From Fratercula arctica (lineage: Eukaryota > Chordata > Aves > Charadriiformes > Alcidae), in contig CANTUZ010000002.1 in the NCBI GenBank assembly GCA_947846985.1, forward strand, positions 156,235,889 through 156,299,888: a stretch of 64,000 bases of DNA, written 5' to 3'. The notes under the pieces are model-generated. The model did not search any database, had not been told where the DNA came from, and saw nothing but the letters and a program-made list of their open reading frames with translations. This document shows positions 14,080 through 26,702 of the stretch, piece after piece. Each line of letters starts with the position of its first letter. Position 1 is the stretch's first letter. The position numbers and the translations under genes are program-made.

Positions 14080-15374
14080 CAATAATAAAAAACTACCCTA
14101 CTCTTTGGTTTCATCTTCTTCAACATAACAAACCCTTTATTTATCTTCATGGTACCATTTCAAAAGAAGACTTAGTGCTAAGCAGAAGGAAAGCGCAGGT
14201 GGGCGCTCATAGCTGAGTTCAGCTGCTGAGGTGACATTACCTTCCACAAACATTTGCGCAGCCCTTAGGAAAAATAATACCTCATATTCAAATTCATACA
14301 GGTTTAGTTCCAATGCCAGCTTTTGGAAAGAGAAAGAGTAGCTAGACCAAGATGTCCAAAGAAGGGCAGCGTTTCAGAGAAAGCATCAACTGGGAAGCAG
14401 TGGGAAAGTGTGGCTGAGCCTTTTAGGAGTCATGGCATACAGGCAAGGTTGCGGTGGAAGGGATAAGCAGTATTATGTCACTGAGGGCAGAACAAATACC
14501 TCAACCCACAGCAAGGAAAAAATATGATAATAGATACTGCTTTTGAAAGCATGTTAGGCAAATGTCTGAGAAAAATTTGGGTATAACTGGTCTGACCTTG
14601 AGGAACTGAAAAAGTCTCCATGTGCTCCCATGGCCCTGGGGGATCCCCCAGCAGTGCTGGGAACCAGGCGCAGGGATGATCCGATGGTGTGTGGGTGAGC
14701 ACAGGAAGGACTTGACAGAGGGGCCACACTGGGATGCAGCCTAAAAGCCACATTGTCAATGAAGGGCAAAGACTGTAGTCTTTATGGCTGTTCATGTCTC
14801 CTTCTCTTGGGAGTAGCAGCTCCACAAGGGAAGTAGAATGAGGGCCTCAGAGCCAGCTGCAGCGTTGCTGGGACTTATTCTGCTGGCATAGTCTCTCAGA
14901 GTCATCAATGATGCTGTTTTAATTGCATTTACATACTGTGCTATTTCCGAACACCCTGCACAACAACCCTAATTTTGCTCTCAATGAGATGAGATGCCTT
15001 TGAGCTTTACTGACAATCTAACTCACTAACTCACAATTTTAACTCACAAGTGACACAAAGCCCTGGCCTGTGATCACACCACTCAGTACTGATCCCGTTT
15101 CTTTTGCACCCCAGATCTCTGTCTTGGTCTTTAGATTAAATAATCCAAGATAACCATGGCAAGAAGGCTCTCAGAGAACCAAAACATGACTGACCTGACC
15201 TCCATCCACAGACCCAGTTCTCCTGGTTTAAATGGAAGTGATTTGCTCTCTGGCTCTGCCCAGGGAGGGGACATCTGCAACAGACGCAGAAGAGCAGTGG
15301 GGCTTGTCTGCACCACCTGGCAGTAAAGTTCATGGTGGTCTTCAAGAGGAATCATTGGTAAGGAAGCAGGGTAG
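14080..15374. other. Spacer between LTR copies A and B
   Basis: About 1.3 kb without recognisable genes between two oppositely oriented related LTRs. There is no retroviral interior, so the pair is not a provirus. Confidence 0.7.
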
Positions 15375-15379
15375 CAGGG

Positions 15380-15911
15380 TGTCGTGGTTTAACGCCAGGC
15401 AGCAACTAGGACCATGCAGTTGCTCGCTCAGTCCCCTCCCGCCCCTCAAGTAGGGTAGGGAGAAGAAGGAGAAAAGGAGAGGAAAGAAAAAAAAACTTAC
15501 TTGTGGATAGACATAAAGACAGTTTAATAGAACAGTAACAGAAGAGGAACGTAAAAATAAAAATAAATAAAAATGGTAAAAGGATATACAAAATAAAAAG
15601 GATACAAGACCAGCCATTCTCACCACCTGATGATCAGTTGCCCATCCCATCCCCCCCCGGCCAACACCCCTTTATATACTGAGCGTGATGTCAATGGTGT
15701 GGAATATCCTTCTGTCAGCTTGTCCTGTCTATGCTCCATCTCAGCTTTTATGGGAAGCTGAGAAAGTCCTTGACTAATGTAAACATTACCTAGCAGCAAC
15801 AACTAAAAAAATACGTGTTATCAAAATTCTTCAACATTCTTCTCATACCAAATCCAACACACAGCAGCTGCAAGAAAGAAAATTAACTCTATCCTAGCTG
15901 AAACCAGGACA
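15380..15911 (-). mobile_element. Solo LTR, avian ERV type (copy B)
   Basis: On the minus strand the LTR begins TGTCCTGGTTTCAGCTAGGA and ends AAACCACGACA. It is flanked by a perfect 5-base target duplication, CAGGG at 15375-15379 and 15912-15916. U3 has a TATA box (AGTATATAAAGG, complement of 15669-15680), and ATTAAA (complement of 15523-15528) marks the likely polyadenylation signal. The A/T-rich block around 15487-15600 and the CCCCCCCC run near 15651 lie inside it. There is no internal retroviral sequence, so recombination between two LTRs probably deleted it. Confidence 0.88.
15669..15680 (-). promoter_or_regulatory. TATA box of solo LTR copy B
   Basis: AGTATATAAAGG on the minus strand lies in the U3 part of the LTR, about 150 bases before the ATTAAA signal, the expected order for a retroviral promoter. 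In copy C the same position reads AGTATACAAATG, so the box is damaged there. Whether copy B is active is unknown. Confidence 0.55.
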
Positions 15912-15916
15912 CAGGG

Positions 15917-18711
15917 CAAAGGATAAAATTCAGATTATAGTGAACCTTAAATCATCTCCCTCAAAAAATGAAGCAATGACTGGTGCCTCAATGTATATGT
16001 AGGGAAAAGAACAATAATTCTGTTGTTAATATCATACCACAAGATACAGCACATACCATAACTTAACTCAGGGTTGACCTACAGTTTTTATAGTGGAAGG
16101 CATTTAGCTGTGGTTTTAAGGTTTGAAATGATGAAGACTTTATCTGATTTATCAGGAGGTTGTGACGGTTAGTTGCCCTCTTAGTTAAACATTAGCTTGA
16201 TTTTTCCATTCCTGGCAGTTTCAGTTTATAGTCACTGGGTTTCGATGCACTTTTTACCACTGGATCAGAGACCCTGTGGTTGTCTGTCACCTCTTTAAGG
16301 AGCAGATTACTTGCTGTCAGGGAGTGTTTCAGCAAAGCTTGTGGGCTCCCCATGTGTAGGTTGGGTCTAGGGCTCTCATTGCAGCATGTGATTTTCAGAG
16401 CTCAAACCACGCTCAGGCTGTGCGGCTAGCTCTTACAGAAGCACCGCCGGCCACCCTTCCTTTCCCTGAATGACCATATGCAGCTCTCATTAAAACCCAA
16501 TTCATTGACTTGTGAATCTGATGCATGCATTTCATTCTCTGACTGTGACTGGTGCCCTATTATCTACTATTTGCAAACGTGGGAGAAACCACTAGGCATT
16601 TATGAAATGTTCACAAATCTTATAATTTTCAGTCATTGTGTTAGTGCAAATTGAATTTTTTTTTTATTAAGTTTTACCCTCTACTCCTCTTTATTACTGT
16701 TTAATTCTGGAATAAGAATTATGCTTAACATGATTTGATAGCTGAACACTGAACATCTAGTTCTATTAATAGACTGAAGTGTTCCTGTTGCTGAGGAAGA
16801 TTAGTACAACCCTGTTTGCTGAATGAAAAACAAAATAAAAAGAAAACATTAGCATAAATGAGAATGTTTTGATTGTTTGCTACAATTGTCCTTGGTAATG
16901 AAATACAAGGTGAAGCTGTAGAAATAATATGATCTTGATAAAATTGTAGGAAATTTGAATAATTTTATGTGTGTGTGTAATCAATACAAGGCACTAGTTT
17001 CTTGGTGTTTTCCCCAGGGCAGTGTTCCTACATATCATGCCATTCTCATTAATGCAGAAGATGTTAAGCTAAATAAAGTACACACCTCCTTAATTTCAAG
17101 GATAACAGGTATGACTCTACCTCCTCATTTAGTCTAAATGAATACAGAACCTTATGCAATAATTCTCTGTGGTAGATCAAAACCTAAACTAGCAAAGGTA
17201 ACAAGTATTAACAGACCTTTGTCTAATGACTGAGAGCGCAGTCAATAAGAGCCTACTGAAGTGTATGTTTTGTTTTGCTTTAAAATGAAAAGTAACATAC
17301 TTGCATTATATACTTCCATTATATATCATGAAAATAGTTTAAAGATGTAGCATTATCTTTCCCAACTGACTCCTGGTGAAAAGTGACACAGGTAAAAAGT
17401 ATTAATATGCAATCTAATTAAAATTATCAAATATTGCTGGTGATTTGAGGTCCTGTCATTTTTTATTTAATTGGCACTGGGCTTACAGTCTCTTGGCTGA
17501 CTCTGAAAATATCTCACATAAAATTGGATGGTCAAAATGTTCTCCTTATCCTTTATATAGCATATCTACTCAGACTCTAGAAAGATCACACTCTTCTAAA
17601 CTGATCTGGGGTTGACATGGCTGAAGCTGACCTTCTCCATGGCCTTAGGTACGCTAATATATATCTCTATTCTATGTCAAGTTGAATTTCACAAACGCAT
17701 ACCCAAAGTCACAAGTGTTTCAAGATTAGCTTTTGTCTAAACAAATCTTGGAAGAAAAATACTCTAGCATTCAAAGGCACAAAGTGTATGAAATATGAGA
17801 AATGTTCAGGAATGTGCTGTCACCATGTGACAGCTCAGTATCTATTTAGCTTTAATTCTCCTTCCTTCTGTGTGAATGTCAGAATACTAATTGTATTGCT
17901 ATAGTATAAAAGCCAGACGTGGTAAGATAAACACTGAAAGTTCTCATACAGCCATGCATCGAGCACACAGTTGGGTTCCCATTTGCTCTAAGCAATGCAG
18001 ACCAAGGGTTGCACAGTAACTGCACCATGTTCAACTTGTTTTCTAGACTTTCTAGATTCCTGTCTGCCGGACCAGGCTCAGAGAGGATGACGACTGCATC
18101 AAAACTGTCAGGAAATTCAGTTCTGTCGCTGCTGACAGCACTTTCTTTTTAATCTTGATTTACAACATGATGCTACTTGTTTGATTCCCATGTTTGCCCT
18201 TGCCATGTTAGAACTTAATTTTGTGATGTAGAATATTTTTTTATGAGGAAGAAAAAAAACAATTTAAGCTACTCTCAGATGTAAAAATGGTATTCATGTG
18301 CCTGAATACAGGCATCTAAAAAACTAACCCGTAAGCTGGACAAAGTGTCTTAGGTTATGTCTACATCTCCGCTATCTGAACAAGTTCTTTCGCCTGTGGA
18401 ATAGAATAGCTGCATCCATAGCGCCCATGGGGAATGACCCTGGCTTGTGGTAGCTCCTCAGCTGTGTTTGGGGACTATTTGGGAACCTGTTAGTTGGCTG
18501 CAGGCAGAAAATGAACCAGGAAAACAGTTTCCACAACCTGTGTGGAGAATCAACACTCTTAACAGCACAGATGTAGCCCAAGAGTCCTTTCCTAGCTAAT
18601 CTGGAGAAATAGGCACTTTGTCATAAACACCAAAGTAGATTACTCACATCTTTAAGCTGCTTATTTCTCTCCATGACTATGAACGTGTGAAGAGTGACTA
18701 GAAGAGAGACA
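15917..18711. other. Intergenic, no gene seen
   Basis: AT-rich sequence with no recognised feature on either strand. Confidence 0.6.
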
Positions 18712-19580
18712 GACATTTTTGGCTGTGGATATTGTCTACCTAGACTTCCAAAAAACATTTGACACTGTTCCCCACAGAATTCTCATGGAAAAACTGGCTG
18801 CTCATGGCCTGGATGAGCATACAATCTGCTGGATCAAGCACTGGCTGGATGGACGGTCCCAAAGAGTGGTGGTCAATGGAGTTAAATCCAGCTGGTGGCT
18901 GGTCACAAGTGGTGTTCCTCAGGGCTCAGTGTTGGGACCATTTCTGTTTAACGTCTTTATTGATGATCTTCATAAGGACATAGAGTGTACCATCAGAAGG
19001 TTGCAGATGACACCAAGTTAAGCGGGAGTGTTGATCTGCATGAGGACAGGGAGGCTCTACAGAGAGACTTGGATAGATTGGATCGATGGGCCAACGCTAA
19101 TGGAATGAGCTTCAACAAGGCCAAGTGCCGGGTCCTGCACTTGGGCCACAACAACCCCATGCATCACTACAGGCTTGGGGAAGTGTGGCTGGAGAGTTTT
19201 ATGTTTAGTTTGAGGAAGAGGAGGCTGAGGGGAGACCTCATCACTCTCCACAACTAATTGAAAGGACATTTTAGGGAGGTTGGTGCTGGTCTCTTCTCAC
19301 AGGTAATTAGCGATAGAACAAGAGGGAATGGGTTCAAGCTGCAACAGGGTAGGTTTAGACTGGACATTAGGAAAAAATTCTTCCCAGAAAGAGTGGTCAG
19401 ACACTGGAATAGGCTGCCCACGGAGGTGGTGGAGTCACCGTCCCTGAATGTGTTTAAGAGTTGTTTAGATGTGGTGTTAGGGGATATGGTGTAGGGGGGA
19501 ACTTTGTAGAGTGGGGTTGATGGTTGGACTCAATGATCCCAAGGGTCTTTTCCAACCTAAATGATTCTATGATTCTATGG
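18712..19580 (+). mobile_element. CR1 LINE, 5'-truncated and internally deleted
   Basis: The copy runs from the middle of the reverse transcriptase to the CR1 3' end, where GATTCTATGATTCTATGG is the diagnostic octamer tail (19563-19580). The sequence GGTTGGACTCAATGATCCCAAGGGTC before the tail is typical CR1 3' UTR. A stretch of coding sequence is missing at about 19197, where the frame jumps from the GEVWLES region to [11 protein letters not shown]. Sense strand is plus. Confidence 0.95.
18719..19494 (+). pseudogene. CR1 reverse-transcriptase remnant
   Basis: The first frame (18719-19021) reads [16 protein letters not shown], the RT motif with the first catalytic aspartate, then the [10 protein letters not shown] motif. 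One base is missing just before the catalytic ADD codons (near 19003), so the [11 protein letters not shown] segment is read in another frame. A third frame (19258-19494) carries the C-terminal section with [20 protein letters not shown]. The protein cannot be made as it stands: it lacks the endonuclease and N-terminal RT, has the frameshift, and has the internal deletion near 19197. Confidence 0.9.
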
Positions 19581-21163
19581 TGGAAATCTAAAGGTAGATG
19601 ACATGAATCTCCTTGGAGCATCTAACAGTTACACTTTCAACATGATGTCCCAATTTAAAGTCAATGGGACTTAGTTAATAGCTCAGTTTTAAGCATATAC
19701 ATCAAATATCTTCCTTTCCCATCCATGATTTCTAAGACCAAGACCAATTCTTTTAACCCTAGTTTTGATGAAGTTGATTACAAACTGTCATTTTCTTCAC
19801 CGGAACCTGGATTTCTGTGTTAGGGTTCAAGTCTCCAAATAAGAGATGCCTCTTTTAATTGGACTGCTTGCCAGTATCTCTGCTGATAGGCAGCAGAAAC
19901 TGAAAAAAACAACTATAAATGTGATATTCTGGACAGCTCTGCTAGTCTAGTTCTCCCCCAGCATCTGAAGAATTGGCAGTTCTTAGAAGAAAGTCCATAC
20001 TAAATTAGGAAACGTTCCTCTCTGCTCTATATTAACAGCTTGCAAGCAGCAGGAGACCAAGGAGTTTTGCTCTATGAATTATTTTTTAAATTGAGTGAAT
20101 TAGTTCTTTTCTTGTCCTCTATTTTTATTGCAACACTTTTGCCAGGACTCCATATGCCAAGATGTAATTAGTTTTCAGAGAAGACATTTGGAGCTCTGGC
20201 ACAGACCATGGATAGTTTTAACAGCTTCTTTTCTCTTTCTTCTAAATATTAAGCTGGAGCATATAATTGTCTGTGACTTCTTTCAAGGCATCTCTCGAGC
20301 TTAAATAATTTTTCAGAATTAAATAAATTGAAAATAAAAATAAGATTAACACAAGTATTATTCAAAGAAGATATTTTAGGCACATAAAAAAATCAGGGTT
20401 TCTTACTGTTATGATGGTTCATTTCAGGGCAAATTCAGCCCTATCTTTTAATTATACATATATTAATTCTCTCTTTCTATATAAAGACCAGAAAGACTGA
20501 GTAAAGACTGACAGGTGTGTACACTGGAGAAGAGCTGATTTTCTGAAGAGAACCATGTCTTTTGGTATTCCTTGTCTCCGGAGTGCTCGATATTCCGTTC
20601 ATTTCTCTTTGTATTTTGTGGCTTTTTGTTTGCTCATCAATTTGGTGCTAACCAGACATCTGGAGCCAGCACAATATTTGCAGTGAGCTGGAGGATCATT
20701 GGAGTAATTGAAAATTTTTACTGATATCACTAGGTGAAATGTCACCTCTGCCTTTCACATCACCCAAAAACTGTGCCCACTCTACATGGTATCAGCCATA
20801 ACTACGCTGCTCCTGAGTTTTCTTCAGGCTTGCTGGTTTTTGCTGGTTTACTTCCCACCATCTTCTGACCCTGATCCAAAGGAAGTAAAGTCTCACAGTC
20901 GTGGAGATATTCTGCCCCACTTTGCACTAGAATAAGTATATGGACAGGAGTGAAGTAAATCAGCCTTACTTCTAGAGAGTCTGAGGTTAAATTAATGCTA
21001 TTTGACTGCACCTGCAGATCCATGGATGGAGGCTGCTGGAAAGTATGTTCCCAGTGATATGCTGACTGTGGGATCTCTTCGTATGTCCTGTTTGCAAAGT
21101 GCCCCCATCCTGTATATGTAATGGCCTCTCTGACTACAAGGTCTCTACAAAGAACTCCTGCAA
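19581..21163. other. Intergenic, no gene seen
   Basis: No feature recognised between the CR1 tail and LTR copy C. A 121-codon minus frame ending at 20802 has no family resemblance. Confidence 0.6.
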
Positions 21164-21168
21164 GCACG

Positions 21169-21705
21169 CGTCATGGTTTAACACCAGGCAGCAACTGGGA
21201 CCACGCAGCGGCTCGCTCACTCCCCCCTCCTCCACTAGGGCAGGAAGAAGAAGGAGAAAAGAAGGGGAAAGAAAGAAAACTCATGGGTTGACATAAAGAC
21301 AGTTTAATAGAACAGTAACAGAAGGGGAAAATAATAATAATAATAGTGGTAAAAGGATATAGAAAATAAAAAGAATACAATAGAAGTCATTCTCACCACC
21401 CAATGATCCATTTCCCAGCCCATCGCAAGCAATGATTGTGGATCCCTGCGCCCTGGCCAACATCCATTTGTATACTAAGCATGACCTCTGTGGTATGAAA
21501 TATCCCCCTCGTCAGCTTATCCGGTCTGTGTTCCCTCTCTGCTTCTACGGGAAGCTGAAAAAATCGTTGACTAATATAAACATTACCTAGCAACAACTAA
21601 AACAATATGTGTTATCAACATTCCTCAATGTTCTTCTCACACCAGATGCAAAGCACAGCAGCTACAAGAAAGAAAATTAACTCTATCCTAGCTGAAACCA
21701 GGACA
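21169..21705 (-). mobile_element. Solo LTR, avian ERV type (copy C)
   Basis: The same subfamily as the 15.4 kb copy, in the same orientation: minus-strand start TGTCCTGGTTTCAGCTAGGA, end AAACCATGACG (a TG/CA end changed to CG on the plus strand). The flanks GCACG (21164-21168) and GCATG (21706-21710) look like a 5-base target duplication with one C/T change at a CpG. ATTAAA is the complement of 21303-21308. A short (ATA)n run at 21331-21346 varies relative to copy B. No internal region remains. Confidence 0.85.
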
Positions 21706-21710
21706 GCATG

Positions 21711-24700
21711 TCTGGGTCTATTTGATGAGTTTTTTTCACAGGACATAATCACCTCTCAGTTTCCTGGATGACCTTCATCTCTGTGGGCCTGTGTTCTCAA
21801 AGGTGACTGACATTTTGAAGTGCCCTTTTCCACACTCCCGATCTGGCTCCTCTGTAGACTCCTTCCCTGGCTCCTGTGCAAATACAGCTATTAGTGGGAC
21901 TCGCAATGCCTGTTCTCAATGGCAGTGAACTCCCTTTCCAGTTTCCCAGCAGAAAAGAGATTGCAAAACTTTTTACTTCTATAAGACTGTCAGTTATCGT
22001 AATGCACATATCAGACAGCCCATCGTCTGAAAATACTGAGACATGGAGACACAGGATGGGCAAATTGGTGAAGCGACCTTGCGCAGGTCATGCATAGGCA
22101 TGACATGAGACTGCATTGTGCATGGCAATGCTTCAAGAGAGCTCTTAGGATGTGCTGCAGCCTATGCAAAGAGCTGATTGTAGAGAGTACTTTTCATGTG
22201 AGTAAAATTTGGCTGAGGTAGGAAGAGGCACTTGAAAAATATAGGTTCTCAATTAAAGCAGAGTGCTTGCACACGTCCAATTTAAAGACTACTTAGGATT
22301 TTAAACTAACAAGGGTGAATAGGGCTGAATACATGGAAGACATAACCAAATTCAAATTCTTCCATAAAATACCTGACTGAAGTGTTTTGCTGCTTGATTG
22401 CACGCTGGCACTGCACCCTGGCACTGCACCCAGAGGGCAAAAAATATGGGCTCTCTGTTTGTTCAGCAACTAAATATGCAGAGCTATCAAACAGAAAAGA
22501 TGTCAGTGTTCACTGAGCTGGTAACAGAGACTAATCCATTGCAAGGCTGGAAGAAATCTGTCTTGGGTTATTACATAATCCGGACAGCTTAGTTTCAAAG
22601 GGATATATTTTTGCATGTCAGAAAGTCAGGCTCTGGCTAATAAGGCATTTAACATAAATGACATGGTTTTGACAAAGAAAAAGTGACAAACAAGCAGAAT
22701 GTGATGCCTCCTCTACCCTCTGGCTCCCTCCAGAGATGTCTTCAAATCCCGTGCTAACTAGATACGTGTACAAACAACTGATGTGTCATGCATTTAACAA
22801 GCAAATGCTTGTTTCCAATGAGCTAATTTCACCAAAGTCCTGCAAATCCTCCCTTCTTATCAAAGAGCAAGAGATGCTAAGAATGGCTGAGTACTGCATG
22901 CTGTGGATCACTTGCCTTCAGCCTTCCAGTGTCACTCGCCAGCTGACTCCCACTGCCTAAAGAGATCAGGATGAGGCACCTGCTGTCAGGCTCCCTCCAT
23001 TGCTACCAGCCAAAAGTATTCCAACAGGTGTCCAAGATGCTGCAGACTTTCTTCACCTTTCCTATATGAACACTCGTTCAATCCCCAAACCGGAAGGGTA
23101 GCTGTCATCATTGGAGTGTGATGCTCTGGACGCTGCAGTGGGAAGTTTGGGAGAAGCCATGAATGTTTGATCGAAACTGTATCCTACTTATGAAACCCAG
23201 CACAAGCCAATTGGAGGTTGTTAACACACCCAACTCCCCACAAGTCCCCTTCTCCTACTGACCTTCAACCTTTCTGTGCGTCCTCATCCTCTGCATGTCT
23301 AAAGGGGAGCTTTGTACGATTGCTCCAGCTGTCCTCTAGGCTGTCAGGATCATCTCTAGCAAGATCTTCCATTCTCCCTTAGTTTTCTTCTCTGCATTCC
23401 TGTAGAAGATTTTTTTACCCCTAAGGATGACGAAATCCAGTCCTTACAACGAGGTATACTCTGTTCTTCAAACTCATAATCCCAAAACAAAGCCAGTATC
23501 AGAACCAAACAGGGCATGGAGGTCTCTCTTTTTATGTTTCAGACCCTTAAACTGCTCGGCTACATTTCAAACAGCAAAGTTCTTATAGTGAAGGTTAGCC
23601 TGGAAATCTATTTTTTAATGCAGAGGGAAAATGGCTGGATGCAGAGAAACACCTTTGTGCTGTATATAAAACTTTCCTTTGCTGGACCAATAAATACAAG
23701 TAAATATTTTCTAAGTCATGTTCCAGTATTGGCTCATCTTTTCTCCTGGTACAAGGTTATAAGATCGTGGATGGGGAAGAATAATAATCAGCATTTTTCT
23801 GCATTAGAACTCAACTTGCTAAACATGGAAATGTCAGAAGGAAATGCAGAAAGTTGATGCATTTCTGTTCATTTTGTAGTTGTAGCAAGATTTTGGAAGA
23901 TTTGTTTCCTTTGAAATTCTTTTATCTTTGACCACAGGGTGCAGCATGGAGATCTCCAGATATTTTTCATAGCAAACTTTGTATGTTGGGAAAGATGGTG
24001 TGCAGATATCAGAAAAAAATCAATTACACAACATTTGGGTTTGTCTGCATGAGAAGTTAGGCAGAAGTTAGGCATATATTCACATCGAAGTGTCTAGGCT
24101 AGGAGTCTACTCATCCTACAGAGAAAATTTCTGGAAATCCCTTTGTCTTTCCATTTATTATGAGGGAACCTAGTCTCATCACTTAAATTTAGGTGAGATA
24201 AACCACACTTGTTTGCTTTTTGAAAAAGCCATGATTTGCTCTGAAGCTGGACGTGGGGCAGGCATTGATGCTGACCCTCTTAAGAAAGTGACATTGTGAC
24301 TACATTTTATTTTTTATATACCTTTTTCTCTGCCTTGCCTATAAAAAAAGTTAATTCCCAGTAATTTATGAAGTGAGTTCAGTAACTACTCTGTGCTCTC
24401 CAGGCAATGTGCCTCAGACATAGCCTGTATTCAACTCTCTGGATGACATTTTGCTTGGAGTAACAAGGATGACATCAATTCACAGATTACATGTCACAGA
24501 TTACAGTCACTTTTCCCAAATAACCAGGTCTTGAGGTTTCATATCCCCAGCTCAGGAGCCAGCACTTCCTGGACCATTACTTTTATGTGCTTTGGCACTC
24601 TGCTGACACATTTGGTATCAAATCTGTCTCAGCACGTACAACACCTTGTCTTGATCCGAGACTCACCACTATCTGTAAAGAGCATGAGTTTCATCCCAGA

Positions 24701-24856
24701 AACAGCAAAAAAATACCAAAGAAAATAAATGAACAGAACAACGTCTTTCTGCCAATGAAACATAAAATACTACAACCAGGACAAAGCAGAGCAAGCTCAT
24801 CATCAGCAGAGAGCTGTGTTTATACCAGAAATATGGACTTAGAGGGCAAATAAATG
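21711..24856. other. Intergenic, no gene seen
   Basis: No feature recognised on either strand. The 113-codon plus frame at 23516-23857 looks like chance. Confidence 0.6.
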
Positions 24857-25208
24857 CAACACTTATAAATACTTAAAGGGTGGGAGTCAGGAGGATGGGG
24901 CCAGGCTCTTTTCAGTGGTGCCCGGGGACAGGACAAGAGGCAATGGGCACAAACTTGAGCACAAGAAGTTCCACCTAAACATGAGGAGGAACTTCTTTAC
25001 CCTGAGGGTGGCAGAGCACTGGAACAGGCTGCCCAGAGAGGTGGTGGAGTCTCCATCTCTGGAGACATTCAAAACCCGCCTGGACGTGTTCCTGTGTAAC
25101 CTGCTCTGGGTGACCCTGTTCAGGCAGGGGGGTTGGACCAGATGATCTCCAGAGGTCCCTTCCAACCCTATGGTTCTATGATTCTATGATTCTATGATTC
25201 TATGATTC
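24857..25208 (+). mobile_element. CR1 LINE 3' end (young copy)
   Basis: Only the last roughly 350 bases of a CR1 are present: the end of the coding region ([14 protein letters not shown], later [17 protein letters not shown]), the stop at 25145 and a tail with four to five ATTCTATG repeats (25172-25208). It differs from the 37.27-37.61 kb copy at only a handful of positions by eye, so both come from the same recent source family. The 5' truncation point is at CAACACTTATAAAT. Confidence 0.95.
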
Positions 25209-26192
25209 AGGAGCAGTCTGTTAAACTGTTGACACAATTTCCATTCCATGCAAACCCTTCTGCTTCTCAGTAATTTTGCAAATTCAGTTTCAGGGATTAA
25301 ATCTTGCCCCAAAGTAAACTGGGAAAACTTTCCAGTGGGAACCATGTATTTGTCAGACAGCCATGTTATGGGTACCACGGTGCTCTCTACTATCACCACT
25401 GCAGGCAGGAATTTTGCTGCCTGACAGCCCACAACTTCCCACTTTGAAACAGGAAGTAGAGAGAGTGAGGACCATGACCAAGTAAATCTCTCCATCCTGT
25501 GAGGATTAGAGCAAGGCCACGTTGTCTGAGTCTGAAAACAACACCAGAAATCAGGCTGGGGCAGCAGTAAGGCAAAGGGCCGAGTCAGCTCTGCATGAGT
25601 ACCTTCCTGAGCAATGCCTGGAGCTCTGCAAGCAGCACCATCCTGCACAGACCTGAAAGGTGCCTACAGAGGGGTGGTGGCAGAAACAGGGCCTCCAGCA
25701 GCACTACTGATTGGGCAGATAGGGCAGGAGAAGTGTTCTGTAGGAGAGTGTCCTGTAGGAGAAAGAAAAGTCATCAATCCTCTTCTTCCTAGGCCATATT
25801 AAGGGTTAAATTAATCACTTGATGGGCAATGTGGGGACTGAGGAAATAGAACTGACACACCAGATAGTCACAGCGATATCTATCATTAGGGAGCTGCTTG
25901 TTTGAAGCATGGTGGAGAAAAATGGATTTGTGACCAAGTCACGGGTGGGAAGCACAACGTGTGAAGACCAGAGGAGGAAGACTAGTTGGCATTACCTCTG
26001 TTGGATTGTGCAATTTTTGAGATATGACAGCAAACACGGGCCAAGATGGCAGAACCCCATCAAGCTAGTAGAAGAGTTGAATTCTCTTCCCCAGGCTGGA
26101 CTCCGTTTCTCTAAACTGGACAGAGTAAAGCTGCTGTCCTCAATTAAACTCTAACTCAATCTGGGAAAGGGAATGATGATTCTCTTCTTTTT
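25209..26192. other. Intergenic between two CR1 tails, no gene seen
   Basis: Slightly more GC-rich than its surroundings. A 154-codon minus frame (25184-25648) starts in unrecognised sequence and ends in the neighbouring CR1 tail; no splice structure or family resemblance. Confidence 0.55.
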
Positions 26193-26629
26193 CATCCAGA
26201 GGAGGGCAACAAAGCTGCTGAAAGCACTGGAAGGAACATCCCATGAGGAGTGGTCAAGGACTCTGGGTTTCTCCAGTTTGGAGAAAGGAGGCTGAGGGAT
26301 GATCTCATTGCTCTCTGCAGCTTCCTGAGGAGGGGAAGTGGAGAGGGAGGTGCTGAGCTCTTCTCCCTGGTATCCAGTGATAGAACAGGTGGGACTGGTT
26401 TAAAGCTGTGTCACGGGAGGTTCAGACTTGATATTAGGAAATATTTCTTTACCGAGAGGGTGGTCAAACACTGGAACAGGCTTCCTAGAGAGGTGGTTGA
26501 TGCCCCAGGTTTGTCAGTGTTTAAGAGGCATTTGGACAATGCCCTTAATAACATGCTTTATATTTTGGTCAGCCATGAAGTGGTCAGGCAGGTGGACTAG
26601 ATGATGATTGCAGGTCCCTTCCAATGGAT
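26193..26629 (+). mobile_element. CR1 LINE 3' end (diverged subfamily)
   Basis: The copy begins in the RT C-terminal region (QRRATKLLKALEGTSHEEWS by translation) and continues through FGERRLRDDLIAL and RLDIRKYFFTERVVKHWNRL to a stop at 26600. The 3' UTR reads GTGGACTAGATGATGATTGCAGGTCCCTTCC. The octamer tail is replaced by a pentanucleotide microsatellite immediately downstream. The sequence is more diverged from the copies at 24.9 and 37.3 kb than those are from each other. Confidence 0.92.
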
Positions 26630-26702
26630 CTATTCTGTTCTGTTCTGTTCTATTCTATTCTATTCTATTCTATTCTATTCTATTCTATTCTATTCTATTC
26701 CT
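26630..26702. repeat. (TATTC)n pentanucleotide microsatellite
   Basis: About fourteen copies of TATTC/TGTTC follow the CR1 3' end directly; the first few are TGTTC and the rest nearly pure TATTC. It probably grew from the CR1 terminal ATTCTATG repeat. Likely length-variable. Confidence 0.97.

Noticed and set aside
13502..15911. A complete provirus between LTR copies A and B
   Set aside because: The LTRs are in opposite orientation, of different subfamilies, and the 1.3 kb between them has no retroviral coding sequence.
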